A stretch of DNA of 64,000 nucleotides from Mastigias papua (Eukaryota; Cnidaria; Scyphozoa; Rhizostomeae; Mastigiidae). Position numbers and translations under genes: made by a program. The notes under the pieces are model-generated. The model saw nothing but the letters and a program-made list of their open reading frames with translations. It was not told where the DNA came from and did not search any database. This document shows, in pieces, positions 12,420 to 36,240 of the stretch (the first letter of the stretch is position 1; every line of letters begins with the position of its first letter). The stretch lies in the NCBI GenBank assembly GCA_964019165.1, contig OZ025274.1:6774368-6838367 (forward strand), given 5' to 3'.

Positions 12420-12815
12420 AGAAGTTCCTGATTTTTAAGACCTCTAATTACCAAATTGTTGTACTAAAAGTTCCTTAATAGTTCCTTTCTTTTCCCTGCA
12501 GATTTAGTGCCATAGAAATGGTACAGACAACACAAATAGAACATTGAAATTCTGAATTTTGCCTTTAATTTTAGCTATGATGTAGGGGCAAACCACAAAG
12601 AAAGTCAAAAAACACTTGACACAAGCATAGCAGTTTTAGCTGCCAATTAATGGAACTAACTTCCTAATTCTTGATTATTTACTGTCATATAAATTGTTCA
12701 AATTGAAAAGTTCCTTAGGGAATTTTCCCTTAGTAGTACAAGTTCTTTAAATATTTCGGCATTCTACATGTGAGTTCCTTATAAAGTGATTCCTTATAAA
12801 AAAGCGTGTATTAGG
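12420..12815 (+). repeat. dispersed repeat, copy A (unknown family)
   Basis: Shares colinear blocks with 60835-61310, including ATGGTACAGACA, TTCTGAATTTTGCC / TTCAGAATTTTGCC, CACAAAGAA, GATTATTTACTGT / GATTATTTGCTGT and TCTACATGT followed by GTTCCTTATA. Non-coding. It is probably an old transposable element; the family is unknown. Confidence 0.7.
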
Positions 12816-13161
12816 GTTGACCGAGTGGCACCTAAGTTTCAATTGCTAAGAACTGTATCAAATTATCGTCCGAGTCAGAGTCTTTATACGCAGCTGAGAG
12901 GTCTATTCAGTTTTTCATATATATTTCAATGATTTCATCTGCCGATTTCTACCTGAACAGGATGTATCTTTATATGCACATGCAAACAGGGGGCTTCCTA
13001 CTGAGTTATAGTGTGTGGTTCCAAAATGTTCCAGGGGCCCCACACTTGACTACTTTCATATTTCATATATAATCCATATCTAAAGTTGGTATTTACAACA
13101 GTAATGATAAAGATACTAATTCAAACCAACTATTTACAAAAGAATATTCATTACATAAAAA

Positions 13162-14420
13162 TTAGCGGCATATTTTGCAGGTGCATTTATCACCAGCCCA
13201 GTCATTGATCCTCTTTTTGAAAGCCGAAAGTCTTGGCTCATTTTTTACACCATCATTTAGGATGTTCCAGAGTAGACTTCCTCTAAATGACAGTGATTCT
13301 TACCCATAGCTCTGTCTTTATTTGTGGCAGTTTGCACAGATTTTGTATTCTTAAATTATGACTTACGTACATGCTTCTTTTCATGAAATTCCCATACAAG
13401 CGATGGGTTAATATGATTCATTGACTGATAGGTTTCTATCTTTAGCTTCTGCAATTTCTAACATGTAAGCTAAAACTGCCACTTCGAATGAGCAAAATTT
13501 CAAAGGGACACTCATATTCATTATAGAGGATCCGAAGAGCACGTTTGTGTGTGCTGTCAATTTCTTTTCACGCAACTTTGTTATAGAACAGCCAGATCAA
13601 AGAGCAATAATTGAAGTTCGAAAAGATAACCGCGTTGCAAATTGTTAATGTCTGTTCTCTACAAATATACGTATATACGTATTAAGCCTAGAAATGACAC
13701 TGATTTTTTTGTTGACTTTTGAGCATAACGTTTTGACGTGATTACTAAACTTTAATTTGTTGTCAATTCCAATCCTTAGAAATTTAGCATGATCCGTTTC
13801 CGATAATTTGTTCTCATTGATATTAAGTCGAAGTCTTCTCTGCCCTTTGAAGCCAAGGAACATTAGGCTACGTTTACACGAGAAAAGTGGATCGGATCTA
13901 AACAGGATCGGGTCTATCAGATCCAGTTTTGGTAAGGGTATGCTTTGCGTTCACACGATGCTTTTGGATCCGATCCACTTTTTTTTGAAAACGTTCCAGA
14001 AGTAGATCGGATAGCGAACCAGAACTGGATCGGATCCATAAGCTCTTGTGTAAACGCAAGGCCTATCCGTTCCAAAAGTAGATAGGATCCAGTCTAGATC
14101 CGTCCAGTTTTGCTCGTGTAAATGGGGTCTTAGTTGGAATTTTCTTGGGTTTGCAACCATTCCATTGTTTGGAAACCATTCGAGCAATCTACTGAGATCA
14201 CTTTCCAAATTGGTAACAATCTCATGTATGTCTAACCCACACGAGTATGTGTCGTCATCGGCGAAATTACAGATCTCAGAGTCTAATCTCATCAGACATA
14301 GATCATTGATGAATATGTTAACGAGCAAAGGACCTAGAACAGATCCCTGTGCTACTACACCACTTTTTATTCTTTTTGCGGTACTTCTACTTGCTCCTCT
14401 CCACCGCTATTGTTGTAGAC
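13162..14420 (-). pseudogene. non-LTR retrotransposon 3' half, interrupted by a MITE
   Basis: On the minus strand, from high to low coordinates, the frames show GSVLGPLLVNIFINDLCLM, FADDDTYSCG (catalytic FADD box) and LLEWFPNNGMVANPRKFQ. They continue MFLGFKGQRRLRLNI and TLCSKVNKKISVISRLNTYI, then a decayed stretch with THKRALRILYNEYE. The end is INDWAGDKCTCKIC with a stop at 13164-13162. This is RT motif 4 to the C-terminus of a CR1/L2-like element. The reading frame is split by the MITE at 13866-14129, and the upstream RT part is cut off where the TIR transposon begins at 14421. Frameshifts near 13600 and 13400 show decay. Confidence 0.9.
13866..14129. mobile_element. 264-bp MITE with TTA target duplication inside the LINE
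   Basis: The ends form an inverted pair: GGCTACGTTTACACGAG at the left, and CTCGTGTAAATGGGGTC at the right. The TTA duplication is at 13863-13865 and 14130-14132. It has no coding capacity and contains internal GGATCGGATC-type motifs. Removing the element plus one TTA joins the interrupted retrotransposon frame as KFQ-LMFLG without a shift, which proves the insertion boundaries. The 3-bp TTA duplication suits a PIF/Harbinger-type MITE (inference). Confidence 0.9.
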
Positions 14421-14710
14421 AGGTGCATGGTTAGAATCTTTCGAATATCAAAAACGGATATATCTCGTGATGTTTTTCTTGCATGAAATTTAATGCTCTT
14501 TCAGAATCTGCTTGTCACCATTTGATTATGTGGTGGGTGTGGCAAGGCGTGGCTATATGACATCACTCGCTCTTTTCAAAGGGAAAATGTCCGTAAAAGT
14601 TGAAAATACTGGCCAAATTGAGTAATCTATCGACGAATTTTGTCCTCAGCCCGACTTTGAATGTTAAAAACTGGTTTAAGTAGAGGGCGTGGTAGGGTGT
14701 GGTCACCTGA
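14421..14710 (+). repeat. left terminal inverted repeat
   Basis: Pairs with 18571-18860 in inverted orientation. It contains GTGGTGGGTGTGGC and, at its inner end, GGGCGTGGTAGGGTGTGGTC, a G-rich motif repeated in the right arm. Confidence 0.9.
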
Positions 14711-14891
14711 CGTCATTTTTAGATCCTAACGATAATGCATGGGAAATTTGCTCACTCGCTCAAAAATTGCGTATCTATTTGAGTGGAAAGAGAAAATTAT
14801 GTTTTCTGCAATCGATAAGTACATCAATATTTCATTAGCTAAGTCAATAAAGAAATTTTGTGGAAACTCTGGCCTCCTTCATATTTGATGC

Positions 14892-17800
14892 GTGACAAAA
14901 CGTCAAGCTGCTAAGCTAGCAAAGGTGAATTTGAGGCTCAGTTATACTACAATCCTCGAAACAAGCAAGAAATGGGCTCAGGATGCAACTACAGAGTTGA
15001 AAAGAAGGAAAGTGCCTCCTTGCATGCAGCCATTCAAGCCAACTCATATAACTCTTGATAACAATGATGGAAGACAGATGACCTTAACTGGTGTTGGTAC
15101 AACACACGATACAACAGGGACAATCAATCAGCCAACACTCCCTGGAGAAGCAGAGTACCAGTCGTTTCAAACCACAGAAGAACGATGCCTAACCATTGAT
15201 GATGATGATCAAATTGATTATGGAGATTACAAGATAGGGAAACCAAAGAGTCCTCCTATTATCAAGGAGTATAAGCCAGACAAAGATGAAAGTGAGCTTG
15301 AGGGTAGACTTGACAAAGACTTTGCATGGGCTCTGGCTGCCTCTTCAGGCGACCAGAAAGGGATAAAAGGGCACGAGGTTCTCGACTTGGACAAGATTGA
15401 AGATGAAGAGGTGACAAGTGATTTCGTTGGTTCATGGACTGCCTTCAACAAGAAAGTAACATCAGTCGAGACAACAAAATCAAGAAATGAATACCTTCCC
15501 ACCATTCCCCATCCTCCAGATGATAGCATATGCAAATACTACCTTGATTACATCATTGATTTAGCTGACAGTCTTCATCTCGAGCATATTTTCGTGCATT
15601 GCGACCAAGCAGTTTTCTACAAAATGTCACAAATCATGTGGAAGGAGTTAGGCAAGTACAACAAGATAAAATGCTTAATGGGAGGTTTTCACATTCTCTT
15701 AGTGTGGCTCAAGGTCCTTAACAAGCAGTTTGGAGCTTTGGGATTTCGTGATTGGTGGTGCCAAGCAAACATCATTGCAGAGGGCTCAGCAGATCAAGCA
15801 GCCGAAGGTCGACATTATTCCCGATCTATGCGTCTTCACAAGCAATCATTGGAAGCTCTCCTCAGGTTTAAGGCGTCACAAGTTAACATTTCCCAGACAC
15901 TGCACAAAGAGCTGAAGGCGCTAAAATCAGAACCATCTGCACATTCATTGGAAAGAGTCACCTCATGCCCTGATTTGAACAGCACGAAAGCTGCAATGCT
16001 GCAGAATAGTGGAACAATGGGACGGCTTGTTGGAAAGTACGTCAAAGATGTAAGTGCCATGCTTTCTTTTGTTGCAAGCTTCAGAGACAGAAATATGGAG
16101 CTCCACCTCCAAGCTTTGCAGCATTTCATTCCCCTGTTATTTGCCTTCAATCATCCCAACTATTCGCGGTACTTGACTTACAGCCATATTCTTTTGTCAA
16201 AGTTGAAAACAGATGACCCAGACGCATACGATGATCTGTTTCTGTATGGCCCTGGAGTGAGTCTAAGCGGGGACGAATTTTCAAGCATTCCAGGAGATTT
16301 AGTGACAGAAATTGGTCCTAATCGTGAGAGTAAAATACGTGGGGGCCAAATGAGAGGTGGCTACAGCACATCACCTGAAGCTGTTGATAGATTTTGCAAG
16401 AACTCCCACAAACTGGCGAAACTGAGGAAGCATGTAAAGGATCATCTTCATATCAAAACCTCAAGTGCTCATAATGAAACATCTGCAGGAGCAAAGGCGA
16501 AGCATGAAAAGCAAGTAGTGAGTTTGATTGAAAAATTACAGACATACTATACCCCATTTGAAGGACCAGCACGCAATATTTCGACAGGGATTGAGCTGGA
16601 ACTAGCTATAGTCGAGGGACTAATTGGAGCAAGGTCAGTTGGTGAGGAAATGCATCGCATGTTTTACACAGACCGCCTGTTGTCATCTGAAGTAGATTTT
16701 TTTGCGCCAATAAAGAGAAGCACGATAAAAACGGGCCTGGAAAAGAAAAAGAAAAAGGCAGCAAAAGCTTTATCTGTTTTGAAAGAGGATCGTCAGGCAC
16801 TTGGTATCATTGTGGCAAAGTGTCACAACAAGCGAGAGGCATTTTCACATTGCCTAACGAAGTATCCTCTGTCTATATCGACACCAGACGGCAAGCTATA
16901 CCAGCCAGGCTCTGAGTCAAAGTTCAGAAATCACTTGATTGAGCAAGCAGAAGCAGTAATGGAGTCTCCTCCTTGTCGAGCAACATGTATCTATGATGGG
17001 ATGGCTTTAATTAGAGCATCAAGTCCTGCTGCAACGTTGGGCCAATACATGTCTTACCAGCTGAAAGCATTCACACCCCCTGCAGCTTGGTATGCCAAAG
17101 AAACTGTCGTAGTATTTGACAATTACATCGAAGATCAGGAATATTCCATCAAGGAAGCAGAGCGGCTTGAAAGAGGTTGCAGTCCAAGGGTTCATCTTGG
17201 ATCAAATGATCAACAAATGATGGGGAGCAAAGATTTCCAGCGGTTTATGCACAACAAAGAGAACAAGGACGAGTTGATCAAACGTTTCAATGATTTCGTA
17301 GAGCATCCAGAAGTGAGAAATCATCTAAAAGTTCCTCTGACTATAAACCATAGAAGCATAACTAAAAAGATCACCAGGGATGACATTGATGTCATAGTAG
17401 AATGTAATCACGAGGAGGCAGATACTCGGGTAGTACTGCACGCCTTCAATTCTGAGGGTTCTGTCATAGTTAAAGCCAAAGATACGGATATTCTTATCCT
17501 GATGATATATGCCTATGCTTTGAAGAAACCCGAGGCAATTTGGTGCATGCAAATTGATCACAATAAATTTGTTAATGTTGGAAAGATTGCCCAGTTTCTC
17601 GATGAATCCACATGTTTGCAGCTACCAGCTTTTCATTCTCTGACAGGTTGTGACACCACTAGCTACTTTTATCGCATCTCAAAGCCATCAGTATTTGAAA
17701 AGGCAAGAAAAAACCAGTCTCTGTACCTACTTGAGCAGTTGGGAAATGAAAGAGCATTGGGTGAAGATGGAGAAGCTAGTATCACCAAATTCATCCACGA

Positions 17801-18302
17801 GACAATATACAGCGGAAAGCGAGGTGACGACCTTGTAACGACGAGAATTCGGCAATATGACAAACTGCGATTCAAGACAACACAGAGTATCATAGCAGAT
17901 CCAGAAAGTATAAGACATCTGATTCAAAGAGCAAATATGGCCGCATACTACATGAAGGCTTTTAGCTCTCCTGTTATCGAGAAGATTGATCCCTGTGAAA
18001 GTGGCTGGCTGAGGGAAGAAAATGGCTGTTTGATTCCTCTCTGGTACCGTGGGCCACAAATGCCTGCATCTATACGGGCCATACGGAGGAGAGGGGAACG
18101 TAGACATGAAGAGCTTCAAGAAATGAACAGGCAAGGCATCGATCTAGATTTTTCAGATGATGAGAATGGCCAAGAAATGTTAGCTGAAGAAGGAAATGAT
18201 TTCGTAGGTGAGCAGTATGCAAGTTCAGAAGAAGATTTTTGGGAAGACTTTGATTTAGAGAGCGATGGATACGACAGCAATGACCCAGAATATCTACCAT
18301 GA
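14892..18302 (+). CDS. transposon-encoded protein with PIN/FEN-like acidic motifs
   Basis: A 1136-codon open frame with no stops, ending TGA at 18302. The frame opens with a GTG after an in-frame TGA at 14886; the first ATG is codon 45 (15024), so an upstream exon or a lost N-terminus is likely. The N-terminal third includes ITLDNNDGRQ. The middle has FVHCDQAVFYKMSQIMWKE and GGFHILLVWLKVL. The C-terminal third has, in order, VVVFDNYIED (Asp743), HEEADTRVVLHA (Glu842), KAKDTDILIL (Asp864, Asp866) and FHSLTGCDTTS (Asp921). This order of acids and the GCD motif resemble the PIN/XPG-I (FEN-like) nuclease active site; that is my inference. The tail is strongly acidic. Similar large proteins with FH-LTGCDTTS are, from memory, common multi-copy uncharacterised proteins in cnidarians and other invertebrates. 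It is probably the element's own mobility protein. Confidence 0.8.
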   Translation: MTKRQAAKLAKVNLRLSYTTILETSKKWAQDATTELKRRKVPPCMQPFKPTHITLDNNDGRQMTLTGVGTTHDTTGTINQPTLPGEAEYQSFQTTEERCLTIDDDDQIDYGDYKIGKPKSPPIIKEYKPDKDESELEGRLDKDFAWALAASSGDQKGIKGHEVLDLDKIEDEEVTSDFVGSWTAFNKKVTSVETTKSRNEYLPTIPHPPDDSICKYYLDYIIDLADSLHLEHIFVHCDQAVFYKMSQIMWKELGKYNKIKCLMGGFHILLVWLKVLNKQFGALGFRDWWCQANIIAEGSADQAAEGRHYSRSMRLHKQSLEALLRFKASQVNISQTLHKELKALKSEPSAHSLERVTSCPDLNSTKAAMLQNSGTMGRLVGKYVKDVSAMLSFVASFRDRNMELHLQALQHFIPLLFAFNHPNYSRYLTYSHILLSKLKTDDPDAYDDLFLYGPGVSLSGDEFSSIPGDLVTEIGPNRESKIRGGQMRGGYSTSPEAVDRFCKNSHKLAKLRKHVKDHLHIKTSSAHNETSAGAKAKHEKQVVSLIEKLQTYYTPFEGPARNISTGIELELAIVEGLIGARSVGEEMHRMFYTDRLLSSEVDFFAPIKRSTIKTGLEKKKKKAAKALSVLKEDRQALGIIVAKCHNKREAFSHCLTKYPLSISTPDGKLYQPGSESKFRNHLIEQAEAVMESPPCRATCIYDGMALIRASSPAATLGQYMSYQLKAFTPPAAWYAKETVVVFDNYIEDQEYSIKEAERLERGCSPRVHLGSNDQQMMGSKDFQRFMHNKENKDELIKRFNDFVEHPEVRNHLKVPLTINHRSITKKITRDDIDVIVECNHEEADTRVVLHAFNSEGSVIVKAKDTDILILMIYAYALKKPEAIWCMQIDHNKFVNVGKIAQFLDESTCLQLPAFHSLTGCDTTSYFYRISKPSVFEKARKNQSLYLLEQLGNERALGEDGEASITKFIHETIYSGKRGDDLVTTRIRQYDKLRFKTTQSIIADPESIRHLIQRANMAAYYMKAFSSPVIEKIDPCESGWLREENGCLIPLWYRGPQMPASIRAIRRRGERRHEELQEMNRQGIDLDFSDDENGQEMLAEEGNDFVGEQYASSEEDFWEDFDLESDGYDSNDPEYLP

Positions 18303-18570
18303 CACCACATGCAACATTGAAATGGTATGAATCTTTTAGTTCACGAATAAGTTCCATTCACCCAATATTATGTTACTATTAGCTTACCCTGGGTATCACT
18401 TACTGAACTCCTTTACTTAGAACTAGTTAACCATTAACCTTATCATCACACATTGTCATACAAACTAGTCACACAGTTTTATTAGAACTCAAATTTCGGT
18501 ACAAAATATGCAATCTTTGAGACAGTAAGCAAATTCTCCATGGGTAATCTTTACGTAATATAAAAATTAT

Positions 18571-18860
18571 TTCAGGTGACCACGCCCTACCACGCCCATT
18601 GCTTAGTCATCTGTTAACATTCACAAACGGAAGGAGGACACAATTTAACGACGGAGTGTGTGATTTGGCTGGTATTTACAATTTTTACGGATATATTTCC
18701 TTTGAAAAGAGCGCGTGACGTCACATGACCACGCCTAGCCACACCCACCACTTAATCAAGTGGTGACAAGCAGATTATGAAAGAGCATCAAATTTCATGT
18801 AGGAAAAACATCACGAGATATATCCGTTTTTGATATTCGAAAGATTCTAACCATGCACCT
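18571..18860 (-). repeat. right terminal inverted repeat
   Basis: Reverse complement of 14421-14710, most similar at the outer end. It begins internally with CAGGTGACCACGCCCTACCA. Confidence 0.9.
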
Positions 18861-20816
18861 AGCTATTGCATGCTCCCAGACGGACTTGCAAACTCGTCTC
18901 CCCGAAAGCCCCCACTAAAAATATGTTCAGGCGTCCCTGATTAGACAAGGTGTTTTTACTTTTGCTATCGTGCGAATTCTTACTAACTTACACTTTGGTG
19001 TACAAATACTGTAAAGATTTGCGATTTACGCAAATTATACTAAATTATGGGCCATTCAGGAGCTTTTAGCTTTTTGGCTACTTGTCGACCTCATTAGATT
19101 GGCTGTAGCAAAGTTCCCATAATGCAATCTGGCGCAACCCTGAATGTGTCGTGTCCACTGATCAGTGGTCGTGTCCGACGGTCCGTGTCCTTTACTGCAC
19201 AACCTGCACTGCTGCATATATCACCTGGGTTCAGTCCTGAGGATTGTGAGTGATGAAAATATGAATGCTATTTGGCGAAGATGTGTCCGCTGGGTAATAC
19301 ACTTTTGAAATATAATGTTTGATGTATAGGCGCACCTTTCTTCGAGATATCTATCTCGGTTTGGTATTATCATTTCAAAGACCGCCACATGTACTACGGT
19401 TCCTTGCCTCGCGTCAGATGTGTACCTCTTATATAATTTAGCCTACCCCAATAAATTGTACCCACTTTGAGAAATACTTCGATGAGTAGATTACGACTAT
19501 AACATCATTGCCCACATATATCAACATTTCCAGGAGTTGGCGCCAAAAAGAACAACTCAAAGCGAACGAACACGGCTGCCATGTTTTCTCGCTAGGTTGG
19601 ATAGTGTAAATGTTAGGTTTAGCATTTAAATGATCTCAAATTGTCACAATTTGATACATTTCATTGGCATCATGTTCATAGTTATAAAAGTAGATGAAAT
19701 TTTGATAATCTGTTATTATTTAGGCGCTGTAGCATACCCAACCCCCGACCCGTAATCGAGGAAATGTACTTTGAAGTGATTTGGGGATTTAGTTTCAGTT
19801 TCATTTGATTGTCAGTCATCCTACATACAATTCTCTATAACTACAATACAGTGCAATACAACACAAGACATTACATAATTGTATATAGGGTAGATCAAGT
19901 GAGGAGGAGCTCTCTAAATAGGCATACTAATCGAGAGAGCCCCCCATCTCCCCAATAAAAGCAAAGACCGAAAAACTTGATAAATGGAAAACATATACCA
20001 GATGAGCCAATTTCCTATTAGACATAAGAGTTACAGTTTTACTCTACAATGAAAAGTTCCAAAAATCAAAAGTCCCCAATCTCCCTTTTTATGAAAGGTA
20101 TGGCCGCTGCACACCCAATATATACAGGTAGCTGGAACTGCACAGTTCAGAAAATAGTGTTTCTGGATATGGGAAGGCAAAGTGTGGGCAATGCCCATTG
20201 TAATATCTCAGTATTTTGGTACCTATGTGAATTAGATATAAGTATATGTGAACCTGAAGTGCATATTATATGACCTTCCAGATAGCTTACCTGGAAATGC
20301 TCTGCTACATATTTGAGATCTTGGGTAAAGCTGCTGAGGAGTGATTCTGTCCTGTTCTGCCCGCTTATGGTTAGATGTATTTATCTCCATGTCAGCTTTA
20401 GCTTATTGACTACATATTCATGCGTGGATCTGAAGAAGGTGAAATGCCAAAGCAAGAAAAATTACACTGCCCTTCTGTTGTGTAGAACTGATCAGTCAAA
20501 GATCTCAAGGTGTTTTTTGAGTATTTCATTCCAATTCTGGATAGTACAGTAGGGGTAGTCAATTGACTAAGATGCGAGTGGTTGGTGTTCAAGAGAAAGG
20601 TTTAGTGGGATTGTTTTATCACTTTTGTTAGCCCACTTAGAGTTAGATATATAGAGTGCACTCCAGTGTATATTGCCTAGTATTAATTTTGGAACAGTTT
20701 GATATTGGATAATAGGAAATTTTTACAGCTTGTCTTGTTGTATTGTTTTTGCGATATTTAGTTGCATTGCTTTTCCATTAAGCAAAAGTTTCTATGCTAT
20801 ATTTATATATCTTCAG
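18861..20816. other. region upstream of ACADSB; missing first exon and promoter expected here
   Basis: No protein family recognised. The ACADSB start codon and the beginning of its mitochondrial presequence should lie here or further left, in a short exon ending in phase 0. I looked at ATGs near 19582 and 20049. The first hits a stop after four codons, and the second gives a donor in the wrong phase, so neither is called. Confidence 0.4.
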
Positions 20817-33927
<13,111 letters not shown>

Positions 33928-36240
33928 GGATGAACCTCAATTTCACTGCCAAAGATCTTGCGATGTGTGGCGTTCACTTCTGTGTGGCTTTATCAATAGA
34001 GAGAACGATAAGTTTATTACCTTCGCTGTTTTATCTTTAGTTGCATTATTAACATGCCTTCACCTAATGGCTCTTTGAAAATTATGCTAAGATCAATTTC
34101 CATTATTGTTTACAATTGTCCACTTGCTCTTACTTGTATGTACCAATCAATTATCACTTTTTCGCTGCTGCTTTGTTCATTCTGTTTAACAATTTTTATC
34201 TTAAGTATTTTGTTTATTATAGCCGTATTTACTTATGCAGTTTTAGCTGTAGTAAAGGTGCGGACACGATATTGCTGAATTGCAATTAGATAGGGTATAT
34301 ACAACAATGCACAACAGGATTCCCAGTGCCCTAAAATATGGGATCTTATTACTTGCAATCATGCTATAAAGAAACAGAGAGTTGACCAATATGGTATTAT
34401 TATGTTCGTCGTACTTGTGTGTTGTTTTGCCCTCGTTGCGTCTATCTCAAAAATGTTTACTTGAGTAAAACTATATCTTATCCACTCACCCTTGTTTTCT
34501 TGCATTTCATGGCCATTATCTTTTTGCATCATGGGACATTCCTCAACACAGGGCATGATTTCTTTTGGTTTTTGTTGCATCAGATTGAAGAAAATGGAAT
34601 AAAATGTGTCAGTAGCAGCTATTCATAATTGCATTTGGATGACACTTCCCTCCTTAAGTACTTCATTCTAGTCTTAAATACCTCCTGATGCTTTCAACTT
34701 TCAATGATATTTCAGATTTCTATGGATAGCTTTTCCTTTTTGTGAAAGGTGTAGTAATGCAGAATGTCTTGCTCATTGGCTTCATCTGACCTGCAAATTA
34801 TCGATTTTTGTAATTACTCTTGCGTTGGGTATGACATACGTCTGGATAAATAGCAGCATGTTTGTGCGTTGCATCTTGTGGCTTCAGTATAAAGTCAATC
34901 AAGCAAACCTTGCTTTTTCAATACTTCTCTCGCTCATTTTTTTAAATGATCTTTTCAATTTCAGTGCATCGGTAAGGATGCCTATTTCGCAGCATGCTTT
35001 TTCTGTTGAAACTATTGGTAAAGCCTTATTTAATCATATTTCTCTCATGGCAAACACGGGTTTAGGTCATTGATGAGGTACCAGAACCTGCCATACTGCT
35101 GAGTTTTATCAAATTTCAATCTTTTTTAAATTGTCAACTGTTTCTAAGTCAATAAATTATATATACGAATGATAATGGTTACCTCTCTGCATCCTTGCAT
35201 GTACATTACTTCTCTCAATCAACACAAAGTACTTCCCTGAGGTTTCTAGAGCCACGGATCTTTGTTGTTGACAGTTTTAGATGGAGTCAAGTTGCAAAGG
35301 AATATCTGCAAAGCCATTTATCCAAGTTATTCAATTGAGCCCTGCGCATATTTTTCAGCGATTTCTTTGTTGATCAATTGATCAGCATTTGTTCACGTCA
35401 TCATGAGATTTCCATTCTGTATGATGTCCCTTCCACAATCAGAGGTGGAAAAAATTTTTCTAGTTTGGGAATCTAAGTATCTGGCGAAAAATTTCTGCAG
35501 AATTTTTAAGGTGTAGACCTATATAATTTCTGCTATTTACCTACATTGAGTTGGCAAAGCATGTACTAGCCTATAATGATGGTGTTGAAGATAACTGCTA
35601 TTATCATGTATCATCAATTAAATTAATTAATATTTAACATCATAGTCTTGCAAGATGACTATTATTTTCCACTAAAGTTCCAGAGCTGGTTCACAGCAAT
35701 CTACTTAATGCTTGATAGCCATCGTCATACTCCTTTAAAGCTCCTGAAAAGGACAGAAAGTTCCTTGCAGTTGGAGGCACTGTTGTTTAAGAGCATCAAT
35801 AATTCAGAACTATTGACTCAATGCCAAAAAACTGCTTTTTCAAAATTTTAGTGCTCTGTTTTGTTATTTTGAGTCAAAGTCAAACATCTGTGCCAAATAT
35901 TTCATTGCAATGACATCCGATCACAAATCAAAAAGCATTCCTTGTGGCTCATCTGATTTCTACAGAAAGTATGGAAGAGAGCGTGGTTCATGATAGCAAT
36001 AGGATGACACATTTCATCATCCATAGTCTTTGATGGTTTTTTGGTGAATGGGATTGCGGAAGTCTCTCCTTATTAAACTTTTTTACTTTGAGCTAGCTGT
36101 GGTACCTGATAAGGTACCATATTTACCTCCAAATAGACAAGTATTTTATGGGATTGCAAACTGATTCATTCAGTGAGTAATGCTTATCTATTTGCAAAAG
36201 TCATCGTATTGCCATTTACTTCCTGTTAAAGATGGTAAAA
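33928..36240. other. ACADSB 3' UTR and intergenic DNA
   Basis: No further coding recognised. AATAAA hexamers occur at 34598-34603 and 35151-35156 and are the first plausible poly(A) signals I noticed after the stop codon. Confidence 0.4.
34598..34603 (+). promoter_or_regulatory. candidate poly(A) signal AATAAA for ACADSB
   Basis: Exact AATAAA 671 bp after the ACADSB stop. Hexamer match only; a cleavage site is not demonstrated. Confidence 0.3.

Larger units (their letters stand above)
14421..18860 (+). mobile_element. 4.4-kb TIR DNA transposon with one large ORF, superfamily unassigned
   Basis: Long terminal inverted repeats (about 290 bp each, 14421-14710 and 18571-18860) start AGGTGCATGGTTAGAATC and are identical for roughly the first 58 bp, then diverge gradually. 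Between them lies a single uninterrupted protein frame (14892-18302). A 7-bp GCTATTG occurs just outside each end (14406-14412, 8 bp outside the left TIR; 18862-18868, 1 bp outside the right), which may be a target duplication with small end differences. The left end abuts a minus-strand LINE that is truncated at that junction. I cannot assign a DDE superfamily. Confidence 0.85.

Noticed and set aside
15227..18357. Minus-strand open frames under the transposon protein
   Set aside because: Shadows of the 1136-codon plus-strand frame; none has recognisable content.
19582..19596. ATGTTTTCTCGC as ACADSB start
   Set aside because: A TAG stop follows after four codons, before any usable donor.
20049..20273. 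ATG at 20049 as ACADSB exon 1
   Set aside because: The available donor (ACAG|GTAGCT near 20128) leaves phase 1, while the next exon needs phase 0; the peptide is not a convincing presequence.
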